DNA of 64,000 bases, from positions 5,142,046 to 5,206,045 of the forward strand of contig NC_064041.1 in NCBI RefSeq assembly GCF_932526225.1, read 5' to 3'. Position numbers and translations under genes: made by a program. Source of the DNA: Nematostella vectensis. Taxonomy: Eukaryota; Cnidaria; Anthozoa; Actiniaria; Edwardsiidae. The notes under the pieces are model-generated. The model was given only the letters and a program-made list of their open reading frames with translations. It searched no databases and had not been told where the DNA came from. This document shows positions 47,247 through 60,900 of this stretch, piece after piece; position 1 is the first letter of the stretch; the number at the start of each line of letters is the position of its first letter.

Positions 47247-48464
47247 CAACCGATGGAAAAAGCCATTTCTAGTTTGTTTCTGCTCAATTGTTAAACTTTA
47301 ATGTGTGCAGTTAGAGAAAAAAAATGTTTCATCAAGTAAACAGAAAGTACACCTGTCGAGATGATGCATCTGCGGTTACTCAATTCCATGCTGTGACGGG
47401 CAGTTGTGTGACCAACCGTTGTGTGACTTTTTTTATAACATTATCAGCATAATAATGCTAATGTTCAACTAACAAAAAATGCTCTTTTTTCTCTATATCT
47501 GCAAGGGCGGTAGGAACAGAGTCAAGTTGCGTTTCGTAATCCGAGCTACTAACCCGTGGCGCCCGAGCTGTCTCCGGCCGCGCTAGCCGGGCACGTAGCT
47601 TGATCGGGTTTTTTTTAATCAAACAGGGCGAGCGCGTCGCAAATAAGGTAAATTTTAGCCAAATAAGAGAGAGTTTCGTGGTTTATTATCAGAATATAGC
47701 CTAACAAACTCTTACTGCCCTTGTTTTTGTTTTTATATACGTTTGCAAAAACCCATAAAATAGAAAAAAAAGGATCGCGTATAATTGATAATGTGAATAA
47801 TGTAAATCTTGGAAAGACTACCCTAGTCGATTTTTACGTCCCCTAAAACAGATGATAAGGAACTGCAACAAGAGACAGGGGGCTCGCCCTAATGCAGATA
47901 GCCCGGTTATCAGACCCATGCTCCCTCGGTTGAAATGCCTATGTACGACGCAGGTACAGGGCCAAAGGCTTGGACAGGTACGAGTAAGCTTTAAAGTTTT
48001 AATCATAATCTTTTTTTTATTATAATCTCCCTTTTCCAGTAACTGAGCAACTCATATAGCTAATTTTACATTAGAAATATGTATATGTTATGGTTTCATT
48101 CGGAGGAAAACATTTATAATGACATTCGCTATGTTTTTTTTCTGAAATAAAAGGCATTTTTCAATAATTTAAAAGAGAAATAGCCTATTCTCGTTGTTTG
48201 ACAATTCCACCTTTCTTTCACCTCTCTTATTTATTTATTTATTTATTGACTGCATTGTGCGTCAGTTTGATTCTTTTTCAGGCCTTTTTGTCAATGTAAT
48301 GACGTAATATTTAATATCCTTGGCTGAATATAAGAATTCCCTACCGCTCTCATTTCCTAGTTTCCCTTTATTAGCCCAAGGGTTTAGAATTTCACTTCGA
48401 TTAATGTGTGTTTAGCATAGTAGCAGCCGGGGACACACAATACAATGATTGACTTCCTCTTCAG
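47247..48464. other. Unassigned stretch between two coding candidates
   Basis: AT-rich with a (TTTA)n tract near 48228-48248. No supported exon; a possible short exon near 47914-47951 is too weak to call. Confidence 0.35.
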
Positions 48465-49364
48465 GGGGGGTTTTCAAAAAATAAACATCGGCAAAATTCA
48501 GCTGGCTTTGGTCTCGTGCTGAAAGGTGAAATGAAAGATAACACGGCTCATGGAAAAAATCTGAATCCTTTTACAGCTGCTTTTGGAGAGGAAGGTAAAC
48601 TTGGTATTGTTTATGATATTGGATTAACTCTTTTTATTGAAAAAGAAAAAAGATAAGAATCTTAAATGAACTATTAACTTTCGCCTTCTTATGTCCTGCT
48701 GAAAATCGGCAACGAAATGATTACAATTTGCGGTGGCAGACATGTCTTATATTAGTGCAGGAAAAGCGCTTTCTATTTTCATTGAATACAAATTCCAAGA
48801 AATCATGTGCTTGGATAAAGCGATTATAGTAAGACAATTTTTCATCGTTATAAATAAAAAAAGCTTATGGCATTTACAAAAAATTGTATGAGGAAGGACC
48901 CTGAGAGAACAATGTTTCTTAAAAAAATCAATGTATTTTTTTTGCGATGAAGTGACATCAAAGTACTTTGTATCAGAACAATAGCTCGGAAGTAAAAATA
49001 AAAATCCATGCATTTTCTATGCAATTCTATGCAAATTTTGAGAATTTTGAAAGAGAATAAAAAAGGAAAACGCCTTAAAAAAATTAATACAAACTTTGAC
49101 TTACGTTAAAGACGGGAGTAATATAAATGTTAAATTGCTAGAAGATTATAAAGCAATCACTTTTAAAAGGGCCTCCCATTGTGGACTTCGAATATAACAT
49201 TATTTATCTATTTATTTTTCCTAGCGCGCGCTAAGGACAACCATTTTCTTGCTAGTATAGTCTACAAACATACAAAAAAGGAAAACGCAGGCAAAAGTTA
49301 TAAAGATATAAAAGAGCTATTTACCAGCCATTGGGATGGGCAGTATAAAAGCAAAATTCGTTGA
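48465..49364 (+). CDS. Candidate 3' end of an unrecognised two-exon gene
   Basis: Exon 48465-48594 follows CTCTTCAG, stays open and ends GAAG|GTAAAC in phase 1. Exon 49225-49364 follows TTTTTCCTAG, fits that phase, and ends at TGA. Together they encode 89 aa including SAGFGLVLKGEMKDN, LNPFTAAFGEE and YKDIKELFTSHWDGQYKSKI. The FGLVL...FGEE spacing loosely recalls the start of NSRP1-type splicing proteins, but this is not enough to name it. The upstream exon is unknown; the frame at 46743-47246 has no donor in the needed phase. Confidence 0.4.
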
Positions 49365-49436
49365 TGCGCGACCTCGGTGAATATCCAAAATCCTTGACTC
49401 GTTTGGGAGCCAAGTAGCCAGACACAAGCTTTGGGG

Positions 49437-49593
49437 TGCCCTGGGTACCAGAGTTTTTCAAGCGAACCCAGATTTTTCGAGCGAAGCGAGAGATTTTTCG
49501 ATCGAAGCGAGAGATTTTTCGAGCGAAGCGATTGAACCCCCGCCCCCTAGCATGCTGGGAAAAGCGGATATTCAGCCTCTGGAACCCAGGGTA
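49437..49593. mobile_element. Short MITE with internal GAGATTTTTCGAGCGAAGCGA repeats
   Basis: Inverted ends CCCTGGGTACCAGAG and CTCTGGAACCCAGGG. Inside are three tandem copies of AGATTTTTCGAKCGAAGCGA. Confidence 0.6.
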
Positions 49594-50811
49594 ATGTTTT
49601 TTTAAGTACGGCGTGACTTGAGTTCTACTCTCATTCGACTACTGCTATGACAACAGTAAAAAAAGGCAGGTTTTACAGTATCGAATAATACCCACAAACG
49701 CAAAGTTTCATATTAGTTCTGGTCAATATTTACACGCTCATGGAAAACTTCAAAAGATAAAAAGCCATTGACGGATACTTGTAGACAATTATAACAACCA
49801 AAATTACTTTTGCTAGCATACAAAATAATTGCTAGGTGTCTTTCCTAATTTCTAGTTAACGATAAATGCGTAATTACTATTGTGGACTATTGTGGATGTG
49901 TTTTTGTCCGCCTATACACAAAATTTCTTTGTCTTGTTACTATGGCTGCGAGCACTCAACTTTGACAAGTTTAGTTCATCATTAAAATTCATTCAAAAAC
50001 AACTGTAAAAGTTAATTATATGCAGAATCCCTTCTTAACTTTGTGGACTATATCGGTGGGACATGGACGAAGCTCTTAGCTTCTATCTGTCGTGATCTAC
50101 AAGGAACCTGGTATTTAACTGGGCTTCAGAGCTTTTGACTCGTGGTATTTCAAGGTTAGTTTGTAATCGAATCGTTTTACTAAACTATTGGTAAATCCAA
50201 CTCAGTTTTCGATCTTTGTTCTATCCAGCTGCTCGTGGTATTTATCGGAATTTAATAAAACGGGCTTTGAGTACTTTAGGGATATTAAAAGAGTGTAAAG
50301 TCCATAATATAACCCCGCCGAACTCTGCGCTTATCCAGTAATTCTCGGATTCAATTCGTATCTTGAACTATGAATTGCTTCAACTATGTAATATGATCGT
50401 ATGTCTTCGTGTACTAATTGCTGAAGATTTCGTGAAGGCTACGGCTTCCAAGGAAACCTAAAGACAAAACAAGATAACTTGTCTGTATTTCACAACTGAA
50501 AAACTTTTCCACCGGTTTTCTATTTACTGTAGTATTGTTCATAGGCATGCATGTTGTTTGCTATACGAATCACATTTTTGTGTTAAATGATTTCTTGTGC
50601 CTAAACGTTGACACCCTTTTACTAAAGATAGCACATTGACAGCGTCAACAAATCCGAAATTTATCTCCGGACTTGTCTAAAGTTTCTAATAGTTGTTTCA
50701 TGTTTTCTTTTTTAGGTTATGTGATACGGATCGAAATTAAAGGCGATTTGTCCATGGTTTAATTAATTGTTAAGATATCTTGAGTGTTTCGGATCCAATT
50801 ATCTATCGTCA
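49594..50811. other. Upstream region and 5' UTR of the seven-transmembrane gene
   Basis: A TTTTCTTTTTTAG acceptor at about 50714 shows that the first coding exon is preceded by an untranslated exon somewhere in this stretch. No other feature could be supported. Confidence 0.4.
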
Positions 50812-53800
50812 ATGCAAGACGGAAAAGAAGGGACCGAAAGCACGGGCACAACTACAAGATGGCGAAGGAACGGGAAACCTAGTGATGCAAATGGATCGAG
50901 ACCGGAGCCTAAACCTTCAAAAGATGAAGCAAAGGACTATAACAAGAACAAGTCGTGCGAGATTGATCTATTGTTGATCCAGCGAAGGACTTATCTGTTG
51001 TCCGCTGGGATAGGAGACACAAACAAAGAATTTAATAAGTACAAAGGGAAAATTGGGCTTGTGTTATGGAGCATAAACATGGTGATACATTTTGGGTTTG
51101 ACTTTTACGAATCAACGACTATATTTGACGAGTCCTGGGCGACATGTATTGGGCTTTTCCTACTGACGCTAGTGGTGTGCTGTTTCTCTATGGTCAAGCA
51201 CTCCATTCCGTGGTTCATCAAAGGCGTCAAAAGACTGAAAAAGGATGGTCATTATCCAAAGACGCTAAGAAGAGTTCAGTTACTTGTACGGGTGAGTGCG
51301 CCAGTAGAGCTGTCAGTCAGTCTAAGTGAGCTGTCGATCCGTGTAGTCACATACATCTACATACATTGTTGATCAACGCTTTTCTGTCTATCAAAGAATC
51401 GATATAACGTCTGTAAAATCACAGTATCTATTTGATAAAATATAATAAATGGGTACTCTGTGGTAAAAAGGCGAAAACTTTGATCGAAATTTACGAGATG
51501 TTCCCCCACGAGACCTTTGAAGAACTTTTGGGAAGTTAATAGGGACATGCTACTCTGTCATTGAAGAGCAAAATTACTAAATTACTTGTGTTGTAATTAC
51601 TCCAGATTGACTGGACTAAACATCAATTTTAACTACTTTTTGGGAGGCCTAAAAATTTTAACTACTTTTTGGGAGGCCTAAAAATTCTCTTTGAAGAGCC
51701 TTGAAGTTTGTGGCCGGCATGATTTACATGCCGCCTTAAAACTCGCGCGAAAACGGCTCCAAAGTATTCTCAACAATTCGCGCGAAAATGGTCAAACTTG
51801 TTTGGTCGATGTATTTGCAAGCATTTCGGTATTGCGGTAGTCCTGTGGTCTACAAGAAACGCCTGCAAAAGGCTCATTGATTATTAAGATCGGAAAAAAA
51901 ACTGAAACGTCTAGCCTGCGTAGCGGTTCAAGGGAAGGGGGGGGGGGGGGAGACTAGGGGAGGCTAGAAACGTCATAACTTGGATACAAACTACAGTATA
52001 AGAATTGCAGAACTTGCTGACTAAAATCTAAAAACTTCTACTTCAAAAACAACTCGACTGATTAAAATTTTGTCATTAACCGGGAGATTTAAGGTAAAAC
52101 TGGGAGACCGGGAGATTTCATAAAAAAGCGGGAGAGTTGGCAGGTAATCTATCCAACATAGAAATCCTTTCCTTTTTCAGGTTTTGTTTTTGGACTCTAG
52201 AAAAATGGTCTGTAATGACAGGATTGCCAATGTGAACAGAAACAGCAAGATACTCGATCGCAATTCTTTGCAACGAAATGTATCATTAGTGCCGTAACAT
52301 TGTCATGAGTATTGGGGGGTTGGCACTCTATTGTCTTTTACAGTGAAACCTCCATGATGGACACTCATGGGGCCGAAACGTGTTTATAATGTACAATAGA
52401 ACCTCTATATAACGAGCACTGATATCCAAAAAAGTGCCTTTCCATGAAGTTTTTTGTGGATTTGAAGCATTAAAATGCTTTTAAATTTTATGGTTGGATT
52501 TAAAGTTGGTACTTCGGAAAGTGCCCGTTATTAAGAAGATTTTTTATTAAGAACTGCTTTATGGAGGTTTCACTATAACAAGTGCAAAACAAGGCTAAGC
52601 TAAAGGGAGCCGAACACGTTGCAAATGCATGCAAACGAACTAGGTCGATTGTTTATTTACCTTCATTTGCATGAAATGTCTTTTAATACGGCTCATGAAT
52701 TATATGCCATATGCCATTTGAACTTAGCCTTGGCGAAATTAGACTGTAGGGGGAGGGGGGGGGGCGTGAAGTTCACATTCTTCCAGTGCACCATCCCCAG
52801 CCACGGCCTAGAGGCTACGGCCCTAATATTCAATATGTTTCATTTGCATAGTGAAGATGCCTTTCGCGGTGATCAGAATACCTCTTAAATATTGTATATA
52901 TTTTTTTCAGTTTATGCCTTTCGCCGTCATTGTATTTGCTGTTGGGGCTGCTGTAGGGCAGTTTGGATGTTACTGGGCGGATGATGCCCTTAAGGTGGAC
53001 TTTAACCCTAAAAATAGCACGGTCATCGTGGTAACGGACGAGGTGGAGATTCTCCTGAACATTTTGCGAGCTACGAGTCTGGTGCACATCTTCTATGGCT
53101 TCTGCTCGCTGCTGTTGTTCCACATGACCGTGATCTTCATGCTTCAGAGCTCCATGAATGAGTACAATGGTATGTCCTAAATAGAAACCCGCCAACGCTG
53201 CTTAGCGCTAGAAATCATCTAATTCCGTTTGCCGTCCTCGTCGAGGGAGTTGTCTTTGCTTTTAAGTTTCCTTCTAACTGTTTCAAATGTAAAAGACGTG
53301 ATTGATTTAATTGCCTTCTCACTATTGTAAATGTACTTTAAAGACACGTGGAAGCTTAGTATTTATAAGGCGCAGATGATAGCGAGACATTATGAAATTC
53401 GCCTCACGTGTGTCTTTACTCGTCAGTTAGAGACATTCAATTTTACGCATACTTTGCGTAGTACGTTAGAGTATACTGTCACCGAAGTTAGTACCACGGC
53501 AGGAGCGTATCAAGAGGAAAACGCCAGGTGGGGTCCAGAGTATTAATTCACTGACCACGGATCAATTCAGTTCAAAACGGCGTCTTTAGCTCTGTTAATA
53601 GGTCACTATATATATCAAGAATCTATTCCCATACAAATTTACAAGTAAAATTAACCGTCGTCTTCTACCAACGACAGGCGCGTACACAGGGGGGTGCGCG
53701 GGGTGCCCCCCTTGGTGGCCAAAAGTGGGTCATTTCTTATTAAGAAATCTTTAAATACTATGCTTTTTTTCCAATCTTGGGAACGCGCCTGAACGAAGGG

Positions 53801-56634
53801 ATCAACCGGAGTCGCACCCATCTCGTCACATGAGTAGGGTGGGGTCCGGAACCCCTCTGGACACGCCCATGCAGGGGCCAGCGCTTATGTCCCCAAGTGC
53901 GATGAGAAACCGAACCTCCGGCTTATCGTCCTTATATCAAAGAAGGCAATGTAGAGAGCCAGGTCATCATACCTCTGATCCATGGTACTCTGGCTTGAGG
54001 AAGTCCGTACGGTTTATAGGTTAACTATCTTCATTTCTTATGCTGGGTTCAATTTTTTATCTCCAGAGCGCATGGGCAAGCTATTCCGCGAGGTCCCCAT
54101 CAGCATTGGGTTCTCCGAGGCTGTCAATCTGTTCTCTGCGCGCGCAAAATTCGTCAGAGAGGGAAGCAACAAGAGCTCGGTGAGACAAGGGTGTGGCCTT
54201 GTAGGGGCTTTGTCACCCCCCCCCCCTTGATTGCGAACAGTCGAAAAAGGACCCAAAATCATACCAGACAAGCTGTAGAATAACTAGATGGTTTGCGTAA
54301 GCGTGGAGGAAATCAGTGAAATAAATCAACGTAGGGCTGAACTCTGTGAAAACAGAGTAGTTCTACTTAGGAAATATTACTACAGGGCGCTGAACATCTA
54401 CCCTTTAACCTTTAATATTGGTTTAATTTGAAGGGAGTAAGTACGGTTCTATTACAAATAAATGTCATTCATTGTCGTTTCTATCGTTATCTAGTTGTTT
54501 ATACTTGCACAAATAACATTGTCATTATCAACATGAGTACTTTGATAATCATTATTATCATTTTTATTAACTAGTCACTGCCATCACTACGATAATGTAA
54601 TCGCTATCACCACCATCATCGTCAATCTCGTTATCATCATTTTAACCATTACGCCGTCGTCGTCGTATGTACTATCCTTGTCTTATTATGTTCCAGATCG
54701 TGTTGACCACGCTTCTCGTCGCCTGCTGTACGTCTTTTGTACTCAACGCCTACAATTTTCTCTTTCTCAAAAAACTTGCTATTTACATCTGGTTTGCGCT
54801 TGCACCACTCATATGGGCGGTGGTACCTCTCTTGGGGGCAGCCTGGGTGACCAAGACCTATAACAAGTACAAGTTCGTCGTGGTCAACGCATGGGTCGAT
54901 ATCCCGGATGAACACGAAATCGAGGCTCAAGCTCACGAGGCTCTTCACCAGTCCCGAGCTCGGCCAAAAACGCCCGTGAAAAGAATGTGGGGCTCGATTA
55001 TGAGGAAGATGGATCGGGGGACTGGAAATGGAGCGGAGCAGAATGCGAAAAAAGAGGAAAAGGTGGTTAAGGCTGAAGAGCAAGTGAAGGAGATAGATAA
55101 CAAGAATGAACATGAGGCCATCAAAGAAGCAAAGCAGAGTGAGCCGCCAACAGTTGCCGAACCCGAACAGCCCAAGATTATGAGGTAGAGTAAAGCATGG
55201 ATGAGTCAGCCGGCATGAAGAGTGTTTTGGGTCGAGGGGGCTAAGATGAGGGGGCTATTATGTAAGGGGGCAGGGGATAAATTGCAGGAATCTAGGGGGC
55301 TACAATGCCTTAGCTCCACCCCACCAAATAGAATTTTCCAAGCTGCCTCTTCCAACCTTCTTTAAGAATCTCTGGCATCCCCTTCCCAATCTCGCCCGTC
55401 AGGTGACCTTTACGCTTACAAGAATTATTCATAGAAGGAATGCCGATTTTATGTTGTGTTACTGTTGTGTTACTGGCCTTAAAGCCATGGTAGATGGTGT
55501 TTTTATTCGGTAAATACATGTCTAAATCTAAGCTGTAAAAATGTTTTGTATGCAAATACGCTTCACATGCCATAGATTACGGTTCACTACTTCCGGCTTA
55601 TGTTAGCTTATCTTATTTTTTTTCTTTTGTTGACCCTGATCAGACGGAATAGCGAGGTGACGTTGAGTTTTGAAAGCCGTGCAAACAAGAATCAAAAGCT
55701 GTTGAAGCGATCAAGTGAAGGGATGCCCCAAAAGGGATGGGACAAAACCCCAACCATACTCTTCACAGATCACGATGCGTCCCCTACTTCCCGCCATAGG
55801 GAAATGAACCAACAACCAGTCAAACGTCACAGCAACTCATCTATGACAGAGGTGGTGGTGAACGATCTGATACGGCAACGGGACAACGAGGGGTTCAAGT
55901 CGAGCGCGGAAGAAATGACAACCCAAATCCCAAATCATACCACAGGGGAACCGTCTCAGGAGAATACTGGTTCGAGTAGTCTCAGCTCTGGGGAGTTCCG
56001 TGTAGGTGAGAAACGAACTGATGATACAACTCGTAATGAAGTGGCGAAAGAACATCGTGGATTGTTGAAGAAGTCTAATGATGTTTGTATTGAGATCGAG
56101 GCTCCAGGGGAGACTGATGCCAACGTGTTTCCACTGAATACCCCATACGAGTTCGCGCGCATCTCTAACCCGACATTTTCACGATCTGACTCGTCGAGTT
56201 CGTGTCCTTCGCCTCGACCTGAGGGCGAGGCCGCGCATCGTATTACTCCCCAACCAAATCAGGACTTAGAAGTGACGTCATTTAACGTGGGTGATGCACA
56301 CCCGGAAATGACGTCATCAGCTTCTGATACATTTCTCAAATCGAGCCTAGCAGTACCTCAGTCGACTGAGGGGGGTGGGGTGGTGGGGTCTCAGGCGAAA
56401 ACAGGTCACTTCTTGACAGGAATGGCGAAAACATTCCACAAGTGGCGCACAAAGACCAAGAAGAAAAAGCACTTCAACTATGAGAAGTATATAACTTACT
56501 TAGAGAGTATTCTACCGACCGTCGGGTTTTCCGTGGGCGGGGTCATTATCACGTGGAATGGAATCTACACCTTTATCGTCATCATGACGTTTCTTGTCGG
56601 CGTCTTCGCCCAAGAAGCCTTCTTCGGCAAATAG
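50812..56634 (+). CDS. Seven-transmembrane protein, probable gustatory-receptor-like (Grl)
   Basis: Five exons join in phase to 776 aa: 50812-51291, 52911-53169, 54067-54179, 54697-55184 and 55644-56634. Hydrophobic segments: about 81-99, 110-129, 161-183, 215-238, 285-308, 311-335 and 741-770. An NST glycosylation site at 195 lies between TM3 and TM4, where the Gr topology (N-terminus inside) predicts the outside. The last segment, GFSVGGVIITWNGIYTFIVI followed by TFLVGVFAQEAF, resembles the C-terminal TYxxxxxQF helix of insect Gr/Or channels. TM6 and TM7 are separated by about 400 polar residues, far longer than in Gr proteins, whose whole length is near 400. The join at AG|GTAGAG to GATCAG|A is what links the last two exons. 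The family name is inference from topology and the TM7 motif. AATAAA at 56919-56924. Confidence 0.6.
52340..52577. mobile_element. Pogo/Tigger-like MITE
   Basis: Ends CAGTGAAACCTCCAT and, in reverse, TAGTGAAACCTCCAT, each next to TA. The interior has GAACCTCTATATAACGAGCA, typical of pogo-like ends. In intron 1 of the seven-transmembrane gene. Confidence 0.6.
53675..53791. repeat. Short inverted-end element, GGCGCGTACACAGG family (copy 2)
   Basis: CAGGCGCGTACACAGG plus a G run on the left, GAACGCGCCTG on the right, and the shared AAGTGGGTCATTTCTTAT / AAATACTAT body. Confidence 0.6.
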
Positions 56635-57527
56635 GACAAAGTAAAAAGCCCAAAACACAAAAATATGGTGCTCGTTCTATCCACGGCAACTTGTTTCCGA
56701 ATCACATATTAAAGCAGCACAAGGTCTGATAGATTAAGTTTGCATCATGTTTCAATGAGGTCACAGAAGAATAACTTTGCCACGCTTGTTGGCTCGTGTA
56801 GCTAAGATAAGCCCACGTTCCAGAGTCAAAAGATGTTATAATTTCTATATTACAGTATAGTTTGGACTTACATTCTTTGGTCGAGTAGATGAAGTTATAG
56901 ATCAATCCCAATTATTCCAATAAATTGTATTTTACTAAAAAAAGGTAAAAATGGTTTGTAGGATTTGGCTGAATAAACTACTTTAAATAGAACTGATAAC
57001 TGTAGTCTATGTCAACATGCCAGGACAATTGCTCTGAGCGCTAAATTCAAATTTCATATTCTAAACCAAAATAAATATCATTCCTAGGGTTGTCCCTAAA
57101 CATGTTTCTATCGTAAAGTAATCCTATACCAAGCTGTGTGCGCTCTAAAATACGAGCATTTTCATCACAGCGCGAAAATAATTTTTAAACTTTGCACCTA
57201 AAACATGAATGGACAGCAAATCACTAATTTATCAATCTCTTAACACAACTGTCTTGTTACCTGTGCAAAAATAGTTTTATTCCAGCCGACTGAGGCTCAG
57301 AGATAAGCAATTTTACAGGAGGCTTATTATTTGTGATGTTATCGTGGCAGTGTTCTGATTATAATTGCAAATTCGAGCCCGGGGGTGGGAGGAGCTTTCC
57401 CATATAGCGGAACCTCGTGTTTAAGAAAATTGAGGGGCGGGGGCAACAGCCACGCCCATACTGGTTTCCTTATAATTTTAGAATGAAAATAAGCCCTTCC
57501 CCGACCCCTATAGGCGTTCCAATTTAC

Positions 57528-57573
<46 letters not shown>

Positions 57574-57938
57574 ATCAAGATCATATAATGGTTTCTCGTA
57601 ACCAATATAAAAAGGATTCTTTTGCCCACTTTGCATTTACTAATACTATAAAACATAAGTACTAGTTGCCATCTAAAACACCCTAAGGTACTGCCACGCG
57701 TAAAGAGAGGCATGACACTATTCCGAAAAGGAAGTAACCGTAATCAAACACTCGACTCTGACTCTAAATACTATCACCACCCCTGAGGGGGGATAAACCG
57801 CTAACGCCTAGGGCATTATCGCAAAGCGTGTTACGGCATGTCAGCACGTGACGTTAAATCCTGTCACCACCCCTGGTGGGGAACCAACGATATAGCCAGA
57901 GAAGATCAGCAGCGAGAGGGAACTACATCATCGCAATC
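56635..57938. other. Intergenic region with repeat pieces
   Basis: Carries the AATAAA of the upstream gene (56919-56924), a piece of the ACGCCC-ACTGGTTTCCTTATAA repeat family (about 57355-57480), a C run and a (CT)n tract (57540-57570). No exon seen. Confidence 0.5.
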
Positions 57939-60900
57939 ATGATACACAGGAATTCTAAGTCAGGATTTGTGTTCCAACTGCTTGTTATCTGGGCTTCACA
58001 TGGACTTGCGCATGGAGTTTGTAAGTATGCCGTGGGTTTCCTTGGCTTGGTATGAGGGGAAGAAATTAGCATGCAAGGACAGGACGCTGGGATGTTATTG
58101 TTAACGTAATCTTGTGTTATAAATGCTACAAAGGATTTTTTAGATGAGCATCGTCATGAATCAGCAGCAAACATTGGCAGTAAACAAAGCGATGATTACG
58201 AGGTATAACACAGAAATTACTTGATTTAACAATAAATAGCCTTTATAAATTTCACAAAAAGCATTGTATAGACGAAGAAAGTTTGGAATAACACTGTGAC
58301 TTTTCGAGTCTGAAAAGTCAAAACTTAATAATTACCAGAGTTGACTTCTTATTTTCTTGACTTTTTTCCTTGCTTTTGCTTGGAAAGGAAAGTAGCCAAG
58401 AGGAATCTCGGGCAAATATTGACTACAAATATCGTTGATGTTATTACAAAGCCCTCGTGCAGATTCACTCCAAACTGGACAAATAACGTCAATATTATTA
58501 GGTCACGAGCATCATGCACTCAGGAAATTGCAGTCTCTACTGCGATTTGCAGGAGACTCCCGTCCGCGCACAGGGTTGGGGGGGGGGGGGGGGGGGGTTT
58601 GGATATTGATGGCGATGGGAGGGAAAGGAGTGGTGGTGTTGGGGGGGGGGGATTTTGCGGTGAGTTAAAGCCGCAATCAGTATTAAGTCGCATTGTCACC
58701 AGTTTACATAACAATCTCTGACAATTTTTAACGGAAGACGCCAAAAATGTTTCAAAATTGTAAAAGCAGTGTGTCTATTGGAAGTTACTTTGAGGAGATG
58801 ACTGATAATTTAGAGCGGATGGCTTGTTTAATAGCGCGGATTCTAATGGATTCTTTTGTCTCTTGTCATTTGAGGTTTCCGTCGGACCTCCGGAAGTAAA
58901 CTGGTGACAATGCGGCTTTAAGCGCTTTTGCGTATGATATCTGTGGTAAATACACCCAATGTTTTACTATATATTGCTTTCAAAAGCGATACACCAAAAA
59001 CTGGAATTTGGCAGAGTCGATTTCCAGTTTTTGGTGTATTGTATTCATTGTATTCATTGTTCTGGTACGAGATCGCGACAGTTTGGGCTTTTTGATTCTA
59101 TTTGCTTTCAAAAGCGTATACAGTAGAACACCGCTCGAGCTAACGATACATTGAAAATTCACATAAAGCTGCTGATATATCGACAAATATTGTTATCATT
59201 TATTCCGTGTTAGGACTCTAACGATATGTATATATAAAACACGAAATGAGAACGTAATTATGGGGTCAAGGAAATAAAATATAGTTTGAGTTAGGGTGGC
59301 TCGAGCTATCTGAGTTCGAGTTATCAGAGAGTAAAAATAATTGAAAATTAATGCTCCCGCTCAATGCCGAATCACGCAAAGCAACCATTTTCATCGGATT
59401 ATTCAAGCGAGCAACCAAGATATTTTCAAATATTGTCAATAACGATCAGACTTCATTCGTAGATTGTTTATTGCTTATCATTGAAAAATAACAGTTTATT
59501 TGCATAGGAAACTTAAAAAATTAACAATCTACGAAACAAGGAGTAGTTGATCGACATTTTTTATGTTATTTTTTGCGGCCGCTAGGTCTTTGAGCACGTG
59601 ACTCACGGCTCTTATTCTTCGGTAGTTATTCTGCGGTTTGTGAAGAGTCCCCCACGAGTGACACAAGTTCCAGAAAGATCTGTTGCTATCCTTCCCTGTG
59701 CTGCGGAGTCCATCTTGCAACCACTTACATACAAATGGCTTCTTAACGGTCAGCTGCTGTCGATCAGATCAAATGGAAACTACACATGGCAAGGTTACCA
59801 AGGAAACCTGCTTATACCCAGTCTCCGCCAGAATAGTCTCAATGACGGCGGTTTGTTTCAATGCACTGCAAGTAATTCCTTGGGGTCGATACTGGGGCCT
59901 ATTTCTGTACTGAGAGTCGCTTGTAAGTAGTTTTATAGTGCCGTAGTTTTATAGAGTCGTAGTGAGGGCCGCAATCTAGTCCTGGTAATAGAAATGACGA
60001 TTCTTTTAAAAATTCTAAACAGATCTCGAACCGTACGAAGGACAAGCTATCTTAAAAGGATACTCCAAATACACATTCGAGTCATTCTGCTTGGACCCGC
60101 CCCTCGTGACAAGCGTTCCTATGGCAACTGTCACGTGGTCAAGGGTCACTGGTAGCGTCATCCATGATGGGGACAAGTTGGGAAGAGTGCTGATAGCGTC
60201 AGGCGGTCACCTCTGTGTCCTGGCCGCGGATAACACGGACATAGACATGTACACGTGCACCTTGAATAACCCCGTCACCCAACAATCATTTTCGATAAAA
60301 CACAGCGTGGCTTTAGTAGGTAAGGGTCTTAAATGGATATGGAATTCAATATGGTTAAGGGTGTACTGACATCTGTTGCTAAGGAAAATTGAATATAGCA
60401 TAAAAGCCTTAGAGAAAGTCATAAGGGTCTGATATTTGCCACCACAAGTTGACCACCACAAGTGTGCTGACTATTATGATGACGTTACCCCGTGACGTCA
60501 TAATGTGACGTCGTAGATACAGATAAAAGCAAATATTTCAAGTAAAATTGCTCGAAAACAAATATTGAATAGGTTTTATGAATCTTGAGGGATGGGCACA
60601 TTTAGCCAAGCATGCGTTTTAGAAATGATTGAGTAATTGTTTTTTTATGATTTTTCAAAGGTCCTGAAATCCAGATTATTTTATATAATTTTGGTTTCTG
60701 TTAGATTAACGCTTAATCCATGCTTGGCTATATGAAGGAGAATTTAACAAAAAGGAATACAGAAAGAATATTGCGTTTTGAAATAACAAAAAAGCTTTTT
60801 TTAGAAAACGCAGAACCGGAAACAAAGCCCGCGCGTGCTCATTCGGCCTGCCCAGACAAACTGTTATCTCACATTATGAAATTGAAATGAAGTTTAAAAA

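Noticed and set aside
46743..49364. Joining the 46743 frame and the 48465/49225 exons into one gene
   Set aside because: No donor in the required phase was found in the first frame, so the link is unsupported.
59115..59340. Possible second pogo-like element (TACAGTAGAACACCGCTCGAGC)
   Set aside because: The left end resembles the family, but no matching right terminus could be defined.
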